Counted from the stretch's first letter, positions 8,722-18,683 are shown. The stretch is 64,000 nucleotides of DNA from Streptomyces tendae (GCF_008632955.1 NZ_CP043959.1:620001-684000); one strand, 5' to 3'. Made by a program: numbers and translations. Notes: generated from the letters alone by a model not told the origin.

Positions 8722-10645
8722 CGATGGCCTCCTTCAGCGCCGTGGCGAGCTGCTCCGCCTTGAACGGCATGCCGTTGACCTGGTTGTACGAGCGGGCGTC
8801 GACCAGGTACTTCGCTCTGACGAGGGTGGCGAGCTGGCCGAGATTCATCTCGGGGATCACCACCTTGTCGTAGCCGCGCAGGACCTCGCCGAGGTTGTGC
8901 GGGAAGGGGTTGAGGTGGCGCAGGTGGGCCTGCGCGATCCGGCCCCCTTCCTTGCGGATACGCCGTACCGCGGCGGTGATGGGGCCGTAGGTGGAGCCCC
9001 AGCCGAGGACCAGCAGGCGGGCGTCGCCGTCGGGGTCGTCGACCTGGAGGTCGGGGACGGCGATGCCGTCGACCTTGGCCTGGCGGGTGCGGACCATGAA
9101 GTCGTGGTTGGCCGGATCGTAGGAGATGTTGCCCGTGCCGTCCTGCTTCTCGATGCCGCCGATCCGGTGCTCCAGGCCCGGTGTGCCCGGGACCGCCCAC
9201 GGGCGGGCCAGTGTGTGCGGGTCGCGCTTGTAGGGCCAGAACACCTCGGCGCCGTCGCCCGTGGTGTGGTTCGGTCCCTGCGCGAACTGCACCTTCAGGT
9301 CCGGCAGCTCCTCCAGCTCCGGGATCCGCCAGGGCTCGCTGCCGTTGGCCAGGTAGCCGTCGGACAGCAGGAACACCGGTGTGCGGTAGGCCAGCGCGAT
9401 GCGTGCCGCCTCCACAGCGGCGTCGAAGCAGTCCGCGGGGGTCTTCGGCGCCACCACCGGCACCGGCGCCTCACCGTTGCGCCCGTACATCGCCTGCAGC
9501 AGATCCGCCTGCTCCGTCTTGGTCGGCAGACCCGTCGACGGGCCGCCGCGCTGGATGTCCACGATCAGCAGCGGCAGCTCCAACGACACCGCCAGACCGA
9601 TCGTCTCCGACTTCAGAGCGACGCCCGGCCCGGACGTGGTGGTCACCGCGAGCGACCCGCCGAACGCCGCACCCAGCGCCGCCCCGATCCCGGCGATCTC
9701 GTCCTCCGCCTGGAAGGTGCGCACACCGAAGTTCTTGTGCCGGCTCAGCTCGTGCAGGATGTCCGAGGCGGGCGTGATCGGGTACGAGCCCAGGAACAGC
9801 GGCAGGTCCGCCTGCCGGGAGGCGGCGACCAGCCCGTAGGACAGGGCCAGGTTCCCGGAGATGTTGCGGTACACGCCCGGCGGGAACGCCGTCGCCGCCG
9901 GCGCCACCTCGTAGGAGACCGCGAAGTCCTCCGTGGTCTCCCCGAAGTTCCAGCCCGCCCGGTACGCCGCGATGTTCGCCGCCGCGATGTCGGGCTTCTT
10001 GGCGAACTTCGACCGCAGGAACTTCTCCGTGCCCTCCGTGGGCCGGTGGTACATCCACGACAGCAGGCCCAGCGCGAACATGTTCTTGCTGCGCTCGGCC
10101 TCCTTACGGGTGAGGTCGAACTCCTTCAGCGCCTCCACCGTCAGCGTCGTCAGCGGCACCGGGTGCAGGTGGTAACCGTCCAGCGAGCCGTCCTCCAGCG
10201 GCGAGGCGTCGTAGCCGACCTTCTGCATCGCCCGCTTGGTGAACTCGTCGGTGTTGACGATGATCTCCGCCCCGCGCGGCAGGTCGCCGATGTTCGCCTT
10301 CAGCGCGGCCGGGTTCATCGCCACCAGCACGTTCGGCGCGTCACCCGGGGTGAGGATGTCGTGGTCTGCGAAGTGCAGCTGGAACGACGACACCCCCGGC
10401 AGGGTTCCGGCGGGGGCCCGGATCTCGGCGGGGAAGTTCGGCAGTGTGGAGAGGTCGTTGCCGAAGGACGCGGTCTCCGAGGTGAAACGGTCACCCGTGA
10501 GCTGCATCCCGTCACCCGAGTCCCCCGCGAACCTGATGATCACTCGGTCGAGCCGGCGGACGTCCTTCGTGCCCGCCGCTGTGCGCTGCTCTCCTACGAC
10601 TGTTCCGTCGGCCTGCTCCGCTGGGCTGCTGACCTGGCTGGTCAC
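8714..10645 (-). CDS. korA: 2-oxoacid:ferredoxin oxidoreductase, fused gamma-alpha subunit
   Basis: 643-residue subunit. The N-terminal gamma domain (about residues 30-220, RVIIRFAGDSGDGMQLTGD) is fused to the alpha domain, which carries the family signature SYPITPASDIL and the pyrimidine-side ESGPG-like TTTSGPGVALKSE. It pairs with KorB to make reduced ferredoxin from a 2-oxoacid and CoA. The GTG start (VTSQVSSPAEQ) is chosen because GAGGAGG lies about nine bases upstream; an in-frame upstream ATG gives an Arg/Ser-rich extension without a ribosome site. There is no ferredoxin domain in either subunit, so a separate ferredoxin must be the acceptor. Confidence 0.92.
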   Translation of the reverse strand: MTSQVSSPAEQADGTVVGEQRTAAGTKDVRRLDRVIIRFAGDSGDGMQLTGDRFTSETASFGNDLSTLPNFPAEIRAPAGTLPGVSSFQLHFADHDILTPGDAPNVLVAMNPAALKANIGDLPRGAEIIVNTDEFTKRAMQKVGYDASPLEDGSLDGYHLHPVPLTTLTVEALKEFDLTRKEAERSKNMFALGLLSWMYHRPTEGTEKFLRSKFAKKPDIAAANIAAYRAGWNFGETTEDFAVSYEVAPAATAFPPGVYRNISGNLALSYGLVAASRQADLPLFLGSYPITPASDILHELSRHKNFGVRTFQAEDEIAGIGAALGAAFGGSLAVTTTSGPGVALKSETIGLAVSLELPLLIVDIQRGGPSTGLPTKTEQADLLQAMYGRNGEAPVPVVAPKTPADCFDAAVEAARIALAYRTPVFLLSDGYLANGSEPWRIPELEELPDLKVQFAQGPNHTTGDGAEVFWPYKRDPHTLARPWAVPGTPGLEHRIGGIEKQDGTGNISYDPANHDFMVRTRQAKVDGIAVPDLQVDDPDGDARLLVLGWGSTYGPITAAVRRIRKEGGRIAQAHLRHLNPFPHNLGEVLRGYDKVVIPEMNLGQLATLVRAKYLVDARSYNQVNGMPFKAEQLATALKEAIDD

Positions 10646-10802
10646 TGAACTGGACCTCCTCGAGGCGGCTGTCCGGGACGGCCTTCCCGCAGGCCTTCCC
10701 CGCATAAACCCTACGACCGCGAGGGGCGCCCGCCGTGAAGGATCGGTTGAACGGCTCGGATGGTGGACACGGCCGGGGCCGCGGGACGGCCCGTCGCCCC
10801 GC

Positions 10803-11474
10803 TCAGGAGTTCAGATACGTGAGGACCGCGAGCACCCGACGGTGGTCGCCGTCGCTCGGGGACAGCCCCAGCTTCAGGAAGATGTTGCTGACGTGCTTCT
10901 CCACGGCGCCGTCGCTGACCACCAGCTGCCGGGCGATGGCCGAGTTCGTCCGCCCCTCCGCCATCAGCCCCAGCACCTCCCGCTCGCGCGGGGTCAGCCC
11001 CGCGAGCACGTCCTGCTTGCGGCTGCGGCCCAGCAGCTGCGCCACCACCTCCGGGTCCAGGGCCGTGCCGCCCCGCGCCACCCGGACCACCGCGTCGACG
11101 AACTCGCGCACCTCGGCGACCCGGTCCTTCAGCAGATAGCCCACGCCCCGGCTGGAGCCCGCCAGCAGTTCGGTCGCGTACCGCTCCTCGACGTACTGCG
11201 ACAGCACCAGCACCCCCAGGTCGGGGTGGGCCTTACGGAGCTGCACCGCGGCCCGCACGCCCTCGTCGGTGTGCGTCGGCGGCATCCGCACGTCGGCGAC
11301 CACCACGTCCGGCAGCCGGCCCTGGGCGTCCAGCTCGGTGACGGTCTTGATCAGTGCCTCACCGTCGCCGACCCCGGCCACGACCTCGTGCCCCCGGTCG
11401 GTCAGCAGCCGGGTCAGGCCCTCTCTCAGCAGCACCGAATCCTCGGCGATGACCACCCGCACCCTGTCCTCCAC
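10803..11474 (-). CDS. Two-component response regulator, NarL/LuxR family
   Basis: 223-residue DNA-binding response regulator. The receiver domain has the acidic pair E11-D12, phospho-acceptor D61 (VVADVRMPP) and the conserved lysine in YLLKDR; the C-terminal LuxR-type helix-turn-helix starts at LTPREREVLGLMAEG. The GTG giving VEDRVRVVIAED is taken as start, though no strong ribosome site is visible and a GTG four codons later is possible. It is the last gene of a minus-strand group of two histidine kinases and this regulator, so both kinases probably signal through it. The target is unknown; the divergent nuo operon is a candidate. Confidence 0.88.
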   Translation of the reverse strand: MEDRVRVVIAEDSVLLREGLTRLLTDRGHEVVAGVGDGEALIKTVTELDAQGRLPDVVVADVRMPPTHTDEGVRAAVQLRKAHPDLGVLVLSQYVEERYATELLAGSSRGVGYLLKDRVAEVREFVDAVVRVARGGTALDPEVVAQLLGRSRKQDVLAGLTPREREVLGLMAEGRTNSAIARQLVVSDGAVEKHVSNIFLKLGLSPSDGDHRRVLAVLTYLNS

Positions 11475-11719
11475 GTCGTCGGCCCCCCAAAGCCCGCGCC
11501 CGGACCGCCCTGGTGGCGCGTCCGGTCGTCGGGTCCAGCATTCCAGCAATCGGGGGAGGACGGGCCGGGGCAACGCGATGTGGGGGTGTCGTCACCGGTC
11601 GCCGCGGGTGGCTCCGCACACCCTTCGCACTCCCGCGTCCGCGTCGGCGGGCGGGTGCGCGCCCGAGGCCCGCACCCGCCCGTGTGTCCGTCCGCCGGAC
11701 CGCGTGTCTCACCGCGCGG

Positions 11720-13084
11720 TCATCGGGCCCGCTCCGCACGCCACGGCAGCTCCGCGGTCACCCGGGTGGGCCCGCCGGCCGGCGAGTCGACCACGAGGAT
11801 CCCGTCCACCGCGTCCAGCCGCTCCGCCAGCCCCGCCAGTCCGGAGCCCGAGGACAGCTCGGCACCGCCCACGCCGTTGTCCACGACCTGGAGCATCAGC
11901 CGGTCGTCGGTCCGCCACACCTCCACGGCCGCCCAGGTCGCCCGGCTGTGCTTGCTGACGTTCTGCAGCAGCTCCGAGACCGTGAAGTAGGCGATCCCCT
12001 CGATGGCGGGCGCCGGCCGCTCGGTCAGGTCCACCTCCACCTGCACCGGGACCGTGCAGCGCGAGGCGACCGAGGACAGGGCCGCGTCCAGGCCCCGGTC
12101 GGTGAGCACCGCCGGATGGATGCCCCGCGCCAGGTCCCGCAGCTCCTGCAGCGCCGTCTTCACCTCGCCGTGCGCCTCGTCCACCATCTGCGCCGCGACC
12201 TGCGGGTCCTCCCGCAGCTTCTCCTTCGCCAGCCCCAGGTCCATGGCCAGGGCCACCAGCCGGGCCTGCGCCCCGTCGTGCAGATCACGCTCGATGCGCC
12301 GCAGGTCCGCCGCCGCCGTGTCCACCACGACCCCGCGGTCCGACTCCAGCTCCACCACCCGGCTGGCCAGCCGGGACGGGCCCAGCAGCCCGTACACCAT
12401 CCACCGGTCCACCGTCGTCAGCGCCCGCACGATCCACGGCGTGGCCAGCGTGAACAGCAGACCCACGCCCGCCGTCACCGCGATCTCGAACGGGTTGTCC
12501 AGGTAGACCGAGTGCTGCTCGTCGCCGTAGAGCTGGATGCCGTCCTGGCCCGCGTACGTCGGCAGCACCCAGAACCACAGCGGATAGGTCACCAGCGACC
12601 AGCCCAGCGCCCAGAACGTGACGCTGACGGCGAAGGTGAACACCGCCCAGGGCAGCTGCAGCACCGAGTACAGCAGCGCCCGCCACGAGGTGCCGCTCTT
12701 GAGCACGGCCCCGATCCAGCCCATGAACCCCTGCCGCCCGGTCCGCAGCGGCGCCGGCTCACCCACCCGCAGGCCCAGCAGCCCCCGTGCCCTGGCCCGC
12801 TCCACCGACCCGAAGGCACGGCAGCCGGCGAGCGCCGCCGCCAGCACCGGCACCCCGAGGAACGTCACCAGCAGGCCCGCGCCCAGCGACACCATCGTGA
12901 CCGCGTAGGTGAACAGCAGGATGCTGATCGGCAGGCCCAGCAGCACGTACGCCAGCTCCCGCCAGTGGCGTCCCTCGACCGGCGCCCGCAGCGCGGCCGG
13001 CATCCGGTGCCGCCGTTCCCCCACGCCCCGCGCGTGTCCGGGCTCGGTGGGGAGCCCGTAGCCCTGTCCGTACTCCGTGGCCAT
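11720..13084 (-). CDS. Sensor histidine kinase, HisKA_3 type (kinase 1)
   Basis: 454-residue NarX/DesK-class kinase. The N-terminal half has paired membrane segments (ELAYVLLGLPISILLFTYAV; GAGLLVTFLGVPVLAAALAG; two more near residues 145-175 and a further segment after the loop YAGQDGIQLYGDEQ). The dimerisation/phospho-acceptor helix is RIERDLHDGAQARLV, and the ATPase domain has the N box LLQNVSKHSRA and DNGVGG. The ATG has GAGGAGAAGG upstream. It is paralogous to the kinase encoded immediately upstream; from the H box on they are nearly collinear, while this one has an extra extracytoplasmic loop of about 30 residues. Confidence 0.9.
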   Translation of the reverse strand: MATEYGQGYGLPTEPGHARGVGERRHRMPAALRAPVEGRHWRELAYVLLGLPISILLFTYAVTMVSLGAGLLVTFLGVPVLAAALAGCRAFGSVERARARGLLGLRVGEPAPLRTGRQGFMGWIGAVLKSGTSWRALLYSVLQLPWAVFTFAVSVTFWALGWSLVTYPLWFWVLPTYAGQDGIQLYGDEQHSVYLDNPFEIAVTAGVGLLFTLATPWIVRALTTVDRWMVYGLLGPSRLASRVVELESDRGVVVDTAAADLRRIERDLHDGAQARLVALAMDLGLAKEKLREDPQVAAQMVDEAHGEVKTALQELRDLARGIHPAVLTDRGLDAALSSVASRCTVPVQVEVDLTERPAPAIEGIAYFTVSELLQNVSKHSRATWAAVEVWRTDDRLMLQVVDNGVGGAELSSGSGLAGLAERLDAVDGILVVDSPAGGPTRVTAELPWRAERAR

Positions 13085-13194
13085 CGGCTTCGTCCTTCTC
13101 CTCGTCCGGCGGCTGTGCTGTCGTACGTCCAGACTGCTGTGCCGCAGGTCGGCGCGGAATGGAGTCCGTCGCAGTCTTGGCCGGGGGGTTTTCC

Positions 13195-14463
13195 CTACCT
13201 ACGGGCGCGGGCGGACGCCCCCTTCCCCGGCGCGCTTCCGGCCGCTGTGCCGGAACGGTCCCGCCACGGCAGCTCGGCCGTCACCGTCGTCGGACCGCCC
13301 TCAGGGGAGTCCACGACGAACAGGCCGTCCACCGCGCCCAGCCGGTCGGCCAGCCCCGCATACCCGTGCCGCCGTCCAGGCTCGCCCGCCCTGCCGTCGT
13401 CCGACACCTGCAGGAACAGCCGGTCCTCCGACCGCCACACCTCCACCGCGGCCGAACGCGCCCGGCTGTGCTTGCTGACGTTCTGCAGCAGCTCCGAGAC
13501 GGTGAAGTAGGCGATGCCCTCGATCGCCGGGGCGGGCCGTTCGGCCAAGTCGACGGTGACCCGCACCGGGACCGTGCACCGTGAGGCGACCGAGGACAGG
13601 GCCGCGTCCAGGCCCCGGTCGGTGAGCACCGCCGGGTGGATGCCGCGCGCCAGGTCCCGCAGCTCCTGGAGCGCCAGCTTCACCTCGCCGTGCGCCTCCT
13701 CGACCATCGACGCCGCCGCGTCCGGGTCCTCCAGCAGCTTCTCCTTGGCCAGACCCAGCCCCATCGCCAGGTTCACCAGGCGCGCCTGCGCCCCGTCGTG
13801 CAGGTCCCGCTCGATGCGCCGCAGGTCCGCCGCGGCCGCGTCGACCACCACGCCCCGGTCCGACTCCAGTTCGGCGATGCGCCGCTCCAGCTCGTCCGAC
13901 GGCGACAGCAGGCCCCGCACCAGCGCCCGGTCGACGTCGGCCAGCGCCCGCACGACGAACGCCAGCACCGGCCACAGCACGAACAGGCCCGTCAGCGCGA
14001 CGACGAAGGTGAGGATGCCCCACGGCAGCCGTATCAGCATGAACAGGAACGTCCGCCAGCCCACCGGGTCCTTGACCCCCTGCCACAGCCCCGGCCAGAA
14101 GCCGCCGGAACCGCGCCACGGCAGCGGGCTCGGCTCCTCCACCCGCACCCCGAGCATGGCCCTCGCGCGCGCCCGCTCCAGCCGGCCGAGCTGCCGCGCC
14201 CCCAGCAGACCGAGGGCGAGCAGGGGAAGTCCGATCACCGTGACCGTCAGCCCGGCACCGACGGACAGCACGGTCACCGTGTAGACGAAGCCCACCAGCG
14301 CCGCAGGCAGGTTCGTCAGGAGATGCGCGATCTCCTTCCACGTGTGCGCGTCGTAGGCGAAGCGGGCCGGGGGCGGGCGGTCGCCGGGCCCGGCCGGTCC
14401 GGGGGCGGCCGGGTCCGGGAGGGTCCTCACGGGCGTGCCCGGCTGCGGATTCGGTTCGGTCAT
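13195..14463 (-). CDS. Sensor histidine kinase, HisKA_3 type (kinase 2)
   Basis: 422-residue paralogue of the next gene. Four membrane segments are evident (around ALVGFVYTVTVL, AGLTVTVIGLPLLALGLLG, FLFMLIRLPWGILTFVVALTG, LFVLWPVLAFVVRAL). The H box RIERDLHDGAQARLV and the N box LLQNVSKHSRA are intact, but the G1 motif reads DDGRAG where kinase 1 has DNGVGG, so the DxGxG glycine is replaced by alanine; ATP binding may be weaker. The first 45 residues are Pro-rich and cytoplasmic. It is first in the kinase-kinase-regulator group and starts 240 bp from the divergent nuoA, so shared regulation of the intergenic region is likely. Confidence 0.9.
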   Translation of the reverse strand: MTEPNPQPGTPVRTLPDPAAPGPAGPGDRPPPARFAYDAHTWKEIAHLLTNLPAALVGFVYTVTVLSVGAGLTVTVIGLPLLALGLLGARQLGRLERARARAMLGVRVEEPSPLPWRGSGGFWPGLWQGVKDPVGWRTFLFMLIRLPWGILTFVVALTGLFVLWPVLAFVVRALADVDRALVRGLLSPSDELERRIAELESDRGVVVDAAAADLRRIERDLHDGAQARLVNLAMGLGLAKEKLLEDPDAAASMVEEAHGEVKLALQELRDLARGIHPAVLTDRGLDAALSSVASRCTVPVRVTVDLAERPAPAIEGIAYFTVSELLQNVSKHSRARSAAVEVWRSEDRLFLQVSDDGRAGEPGRRHGYAGLADRLGAVDGLFVVDSPEGGPTTVTAELPWRDRSGTAAGSAPGKGASARARR

Positions 14464-14565
14464 GGGGCATAGCGTGCCCGGCGCCGGGGGCCCGCGCCAT
14501 GAGGCCGACCGCCGGGGCGCCCTGAGGAAAACCCCACCCCCGGGTGCCGAGCCCCGACGGGCTGC

Positions 14566-14593
14566 TTACCGTGCCTTTATCAGGGCCTAGACT
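14566..14593 (+). promoter_or_regulatory. Candidate promoter of the nuo operon
   Basis: TTACCG and TAGACT are separated by 16 bp, resembling a housekeeping (HrdB) promoter, about 110 bp upstream of nuoA. No start-site data; moderate motif match only. Confidence 0.4.
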
Positions 14594-14703
14594 CCCGTGC
14601 GTACAGATCGTCGGACCGTGGCGTTCGACGTTCACCGGCACGGATCAAGGGCAGGGCACAGGTGGGGACGCCTGGTCGCCGATCTGAGGAGTGAGGGGCG
14701 GAC

Positions 14704-15096
14704 GTGCGGGAAACGACCGTCGTCGCGGCGGACTACTTCCAGTCCTACTCGGTCGTCGGACTGCTCGCCGTCGTCGGCGTGCTGTTCGTCGCCGTCGCCT
14801 TCGGGGCGGGCCGCCTGCTGCGGCCGGTGGTGCCCACCCCGGAGAAACTGCTGACGTACGAGTGCGGCGTCGACCCCGTCGGCGAGGGCTGGGCCCACAC
14901 CCAGGTCCGCTACTACGTCTACGCCTTCCTCTACGTGATCTTCGCCGTCGACTCGATCTTCCTCTTCCCCTGGGCGACCGTCTTCGCCGCCGACGGCTAC
15001 GGCGCGACCACCCTCGTGGAGATGTTCGTCTTCCTCGGCTTCCTCGCCGTGGGCCTGCTGTACGCCTACAAGAAGGGCGTCCTGACATGGACGTGA
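14704..15096 (+). CDS. nuoA: NADH-quinone oxidoreductase subunit A
   Basis: 130-residue membrane subunit of complex I with three transmembrane helices (near residues 13-33, 70-90, 97-118). The loop [20 protein letters not shown] is the conserved NuoA element contacting the quinone/Q-cavity region, including its conserved cysteine. GTG start after a GAGG-rich leader. First gene of nuoABCHIJKLMN; it overlaps nuoB by ten bases. This is a second-type, NuoDEFG-less cluster rather than the complete 14-gene operon. Confidence 0.93.
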   Translation: MRETTVVAADYFQSYSVVGLLAVVGVLFVAVAFGAGRLLRPVVPTPEKLLTYECGVDPVGEGWAHTQVRYYVYAFLYVIFAVDSIFLFPWATVFAADGYGATTLVEMFVFLGFLAVGLLYAYKKGVLTWT

Positions 15097-15737
15097 ACCC
15101 TGCCGCACCCGAGCCGGTGCTGCTGCCGGTACCCGGGGGTCCCCCCGGCGAAGGCGGGGGGAGGCTCGGCGCGCTCGCCCGGCTCGCCCCCGAGCCGATG
15201 AAGGTGGTTCTCAACTGGGGCCGCCGCTACTCGCTCTGGGTGTTCAACTTCGGCCTCGCCTGCTGCGCGATCGAGTTCATCGCCGCGTCGATGGCCCGGC
15301 ACGACTTCATCCGCCTCGGCGTCATCCCGTTCGCCCCCGGGGCCCGCCAGGCCGACCTGATGGTCGTCTCCGGCACGGTCACCGACAAGATGGCGCCCGC
15401 CGTGAAACGCCTCTACGAGCAGATGCCCGAGCCGAAGTACGTCATCTCCTTCGGCGCGTGCAGCAACTGCGGCGGCCCCTACTGGGACTCCTACTCCGTC
15501 ACCAAGGGCGTCGACCAGATCATCCCGGTCGACGTCTACGTCCCCGGCTGCCCGCCCCGGCCGGAGGCGCTGCTCCAGGGCATCCTCAAGCTCCAGGAGA
15601 AGATCGCCCGCGAGTCCCTGGCGGAGCGGTACGGCACCGCCTCCGCCGGACGCCCCTCGGCGGCGGCGCTGCGGAGCGGGCTGGTCGAGCCGCCCGCACC
15701 GAAGGACGGGCCGACGGGCGGGAAGGAGGCCCGATGA
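15087..15737 (+). CDS. nuoB: NADH-quinone oxidoreductase subunit B
   Basis: 216-residue subunit that holds cluster N2, the last [4Fe-4S] centre before quinone. Ligands are visible: tandem cysteines in LACCAIEF, the cysteine in [14 protein letters not shown] (GACxxC), and [11 protein letters not shown]. The ATG lies inside the nuoA end and the stop overlaps the nuoC start (ATGA). It has an N-terminal extension of about 30 residues rich in Pro/Gly and a charged, Pro/Gly-rich C-terminal tail beyond the usual 160-180 residue core. Confidence 0.95.
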   Translation: MDVNPAAPEPVLLPVPGGPPGEGGGRLGALARLAPEPMKVVLNWGRRYSLWVFNFGLACCAIEFIAASMARHDFIRLGVIPFAPGARQADLMVVSGTVTDKMAPAVKRLYEQMPEPKYVISFGACSNCGGPYWDSYSVTKGVDQIIPVDVYVPGCPPRPEALLQGILKLQEKIARESLAERYGTASAGRPSAAALRSGLVEPPAPKDGPTGGKEAR

Positions 15738-17167
15738 CCTCCGTCGGCTGGCTCCCCGCGGACGTGGCGGAACTCTTCGGCGCGCAGGCCACGGCGGAGG
15801 AGTCGTACGGCGTCCTCACCGTCGACGTGCCGTCCGACGCCTGGATCCCCGCGCTGGAGGCCGCGCGTGACCGGCTGGGCTGCACCTTCTTCGACTGGCT
15901 CAGCGCGGTCGACGAACCCGGCACCGGCTTCCGCGTGGCCGCCCACGTCGCCGCCCTGTCCCCGGTGCGGCGGCTCCTGCTGCGCACCACGGTGCCGCAC
16001 GACGCCCCGGAACTGCCCTCCGCCGTGGGCGTCTACGCGGGCGCGGCCTGGCACGAACGCGAGACCCACGAGATGTTCGGCGTCGGCTTCACCGGACACC
16101 CCGGCCTGGACCACCTGCTGCTGCCCGAGGGCTTCGAGGGGCACCCGCTGCGCAAAAACTTCGTCCTCGCGGCCCGGGTCGCCAAGGCGTGGCCCGGCGC
16201 CAAGGAACCGGGGGAGTCCGAGCACGGCGGCCCCAAGCGGCGGCAGATGCTGCCGCCGGGTGTGCCCGACCCCAACGAGTGGGGACCCCTCAAGGGCCAG
16301 CTCCCGCCCGCCCCGGCCCGCCCGGCCCGCCGCGCGGCCACCGCGGCGGCACGCACACCGGGCGAACGCCCGCCCCGGCGCACCCGCACGGCCTCGGAGG
16401 GCTTGGCCGGCCAGACGGCGGCGGGGACGGCGGGTACCGGGGGCGGTACGGGTGCGGGCGCGGGGGGCGCTGGTACGGGTGCGGGTGTCCCTGCGGGTAC
16501 CGGTGCCGGTGCCGGTGCTTCCGGCGCGGGCGAGGGCGCGGCGCAGGCGCCGGGTGCGCCGCGTCGGTCGCGGTCGGTGTCGGAGGGGTCGGCGAGTCAG
16601 CGCGGTGCCGGTGCGGGTGCTGCTTCCGGCGCGGGTGCGGGCGAGGGCGGTGCGCAGCCGTCGGGTGCGCCGCGTCGGTCGCGGTCGGTGTCGGAGGGGT
16701 CGGCGAGCCAGAGGGACACCGGCGGCGCTGAGGCCGGTGCGCAGGCGCCGGGTGCGCCGCGTCGGTCGCGGTCCGCGTCGGAAGGGTCGGCCGGCCGGCG
16801 GGCCGACCCCCCCGCGCGCCGTTCGCGCAGCGCGAGCGAGGGGTCGGCGTCGCAGCGCGCGGCAGAGGAGCAGGCGCCGGCCGCGGACGACACGGAAGCG
16901 GGTCCCGCCGAGGGACGTCCCGACCTCAAGCCCCCGATCGCCCCGCGCAGCCCGGACGCTCCGTGGCACCACGCCCGCCCGGCCTTCGAGGAGCCCGCGC
17001 AGGACGCGCCCGCGCAGGACGAGCCGGCGCAGGACGAGCCCGCGGGGGAGCCAGAGCCGGAGCCGGATTCGGACCCTCGGCCCGAGCCGGACACGGAATC
17101 GCGCCCCGACTCTGACCCCGCCCCCGAAGACACCACCCCCGACGACCCCTCAGGAGGCCGGCAGTGA
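15734..17167 (+). CDS. nuoC: NADH-quinone oxidoreductase subunit C with long repeat-bearing C-terminal tail
   Basis: 477 residues. The first 190 or so form the 30-kDa subunit domain, with the signature [14 protein letters not shown] and the end motif HPLRKNFVL; its role is structural, next to NuoB/NuoD in the peripheral arm. From about residue 205 to the end the sequence is low complexity: five copies of a basic serine motif ([14 protein letters not shown] type), Gly/Ala/Thr-rich spacers, then an acidic Pro/Glu/Asp tail ([15 protein letters not shown]). NuoC proteins normally stop near 180-240 residues. The tail is in frame with good codon bias and coupled to nuoH by overlap, so it is translated. 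No NuoD domain is fused. The ATG is fixed by the ATGA overlap. Confidence 0.92.
   Translation: MTSVGWLPADVAELFGAQATAEESYGVLTVDVPSDAWIPALEAARDRLGCTFFDWLSAVDEPGTGFRVAAHVAALSPVRRLLLRTTVPHDAPELPSAVGVYAGAAWHERETHEMFGVGFTGHPGLDHLLLPEGFEGHPLRKNFVLAARVAKAWPGAKEPGESEHGGPKRRQMLPPGVPDPNEWGPLKGQLPPAPARPARRAATAAARTPGERPPRRTRTASEGLAGQTAAGTAGTGGGTGAGAGGAGTGAGVPAGTGAGAGASGAGEGAAQAPGAPRRSRSVSEGSASQRGAGAGAASGAGAGEGGAQPSGAPRRSRSVSEGSASQRDTGGAEAGAQAPGAPRRSRSASEGSAGRRADPPARRSRSASEGSASQRAAEEQAPAADDTEAGPAEGRPDLKPPIAPRSPDAPWHHARPAFEEPAQDAPAQDEPAQDEPAGEPEPEPDSDPRPEPDTESRPDSDPAPEDTTPDDPSGGRQ
16371..16860 (+). repeat. Five dispersed coding repeats (RRSRSxSEGSAxQR) in nuoC
   Basis: Motifs [13 protein letters not shown], two of [28 protein letters not shown] and [14 protein letters not shown] occur in order, the middle three inside longer near-identical units starting APG/SGAPRR. 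The DNA of the middle units is also nearly identical, so duplication was recent or is maintained. Boundaries are approximate. Confidence 0.8.
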
Positions 17168-18132
17168 ACGACGTGCTCGACGTCGCCCTGCGACTCCTGG
17201 TCGTGTTCGTCGTCTTCCTCACCTTCCCCCTCGTCGTGGGCCAGACCGAGCACAAGGTGATGGCCCACATGCAGGGCCGCCTCGGCCCGATGTACGCGGG
17301 CGGCTTCCACGGCTGGGCCCAGCTCATCGCCGACGGCGTGAAGTTCGCGCAGAAGGAGGACGTCGTCCCGGCCGGCGCGGACCGCCGCGTCTTCCAGCTC
17401 GCGCCCGCCGTCGCGCTGCTGCCGTACCTCCTCGTCCTGCTCGCCGTCCCGATCGGCCCCGGTGAGGGCGCGGTCGGCCAGGTGATCGACGCGGGCGTGT
17501 TCTTCGTCCTCGCCGTCATGGGCGTCGGCGTCCTCGGCTCACTGATGGCCGGCTGGGCCTCCGCCAACAAGTTCTCCCTCCTCGGCGGCCTGCGCACCGC
17601 CGCCCAGCTCCTCGCCTACGAACTCCCGATGCTGCTCACCGCCGCCTCGGTGGCGATGGCCGCCGGCACCGTCTCCCTCGTCGGCATCCTCGACGCGTTC
17701 GAGTGGTGGTGGGTGCCCTGGCAGATCACCGGCGCGCTGGTGTTCTTCGTCGCGGGCCTCGCCGAACTCCAGCGCCCGCCCTTCGACATGCCGGTCGCCG
17801 ACTCGGAGATCATCTTCGGCGCGTACACCGAGTACACCGGCCTGCGCTTCGCCCTGTTCCTCCTCGCCGAGTACGCCGGCATCGTCGTCCTGTGCGGCCT
17901 GACCACCGTCCTCTTCCTGGGCGGCTGGCACGGCCCCTGGGGCGCCGACGGCCTCGGCTGGGTGTGGACCTTGCTGAAGACCGCCGTCCTCGCCTTCGTC
18001 GTCATCTGGCTGCGCGTCACCTATCCCCGCATGCGCGAGGACCAGCTGCAGAAGTTCAGCTGGACGCTCCTGGTCCCCCTCTCCCTCGCCCAGATCGCCC
18101 TCACCGGCGTCGTCAAGGTGGTGTTCCTGTAA
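17164..18132 (+). CDS. nuoH: NADH-quinone oxidoreductase subunit H
   Basis: 322-residue membrane subunit with eight expected helices. It links the peripheral and membrane arms and forms part of the quinone tunnel. Conserved features: [27 protein letters not shown] near the N-terminus, and the strictly family-specific loop [16 protein letters not shown] followed by AYTEYTGL. The GTG start overlaps the nuoC stop. One base overlap (TAATG) with nuoI. Confidence 0.96.
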   Translation: MNDVLDVALRLLVVFVVFLTFPLVVGQTEHKVMAHMQGRLGPMYAGGFHGWAQLIADGVKFAQKEDVVPAGADRRVFQLAPAVALLPYLLVLLAVPIGPGEGAVGQVIDAGVFFVLAVMGVGVLGSLMAGWASANKFSLLGGLRTAAQLLAYELPMLLTAASVAMAAGTVSLVGILDAFEWWWVPWQITGALVFFVAGLAELQRPPFDMPVADSEIIFGAYTEYTGLRFALFLLAEYAGIVVLCGLTTVLFLGGWHGPWGADGLGWVWTLLKTAVLAFVVIWLRVTYPRMREDQLQKFSWTLLVPLSLAQIALTGVVKVVFL

Positions 18133-18683
18133 TGGCCCCGATCCCCGGCTCCGGCCTGGCCAAGGGCCTGGCCGTCACCCTGCGGACGATGACGCGGAAG
18201 TCCGTCACCGCCCCCTACCCGGACACCCAGCCCGAACTGCCGCCCCGCAGCCGCGGGGTGATCGGCCTGTTCGAGGAGAACTGCACGGTCTGCATGCTGT
18301 GCGCCCGCGAGTGCCCCGACTGGTGCATCTACATCGACTCGCACAAGGAGACCGTCCCCCCGGCGGCCCCCGGAGGCCGCGAACGCAGCCGCAACGTCCT
18401 CGACCGCTTCGCCATCGACTTCTCCCTGTGCATGTACTGCGGTATCTGCATCGAGGTCTGCCCCTTCGACGCGCTGTTCTGGTCCCCGGAGTTCGAGTAC
18501 GCCGAGACGGACATCCGCGACCTCACCCACGAGCGCGACAAGCTCCGCGAATGGATGTGGACCGTCCCGGCCCCGCCCGCCCTCGACCTCGCGGCCGAGG
18601 AACCGAAGGAAGTGGCCGCCGCCCGCAAGACCGCAGACAAGCTCGCCGCCGCCCAGGCCGAACCGCAGGAGGAGGAGTCGTGA
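18132..18683 (+). CDS. nuoI: NADH-quinone oxidoreductase subunit I
   Basis: 183-residue iron-sulfur subunit with two ferredoxin-type [4Fe-4S] motifs: [12 protein letters not shown] and [12 protein letters not shown]. In complex I it passes electrons towards NuoB; in a complex without NuoEFG it is the likely entry point for ferredoxin. The C-terminal 40 residues (Ala/Glu/Lys) are an extension. The start ATG overlaps the nuoH stop and the stop overlaps the nuoJ GTG. Confidence 0.95.
   Translation: MAPIPGSGLAKGLAVTLRTMTRKSVTAPYPDTQPELPPRSRGVIGLFEENCTVCMLCARECPDWCIYIDSHKETVPPAAPGGRERSRNVLDRFAIDFSLCMYCGICIEVCPFDALFWSPEFEYAETDIRDLTHERDKLREWMWTVPAPPALDLAAEEPKEVAAARKTADKLAAAQAEPQEEES

Noticed and set aside
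10646..10705. Longer KorA N-terminus from ATG 10705
   Set aside because: The 20-residue extension is Arg/Ser-rich, has no ribosome site and would overlie the strong GAGGAGG of the GTG start.
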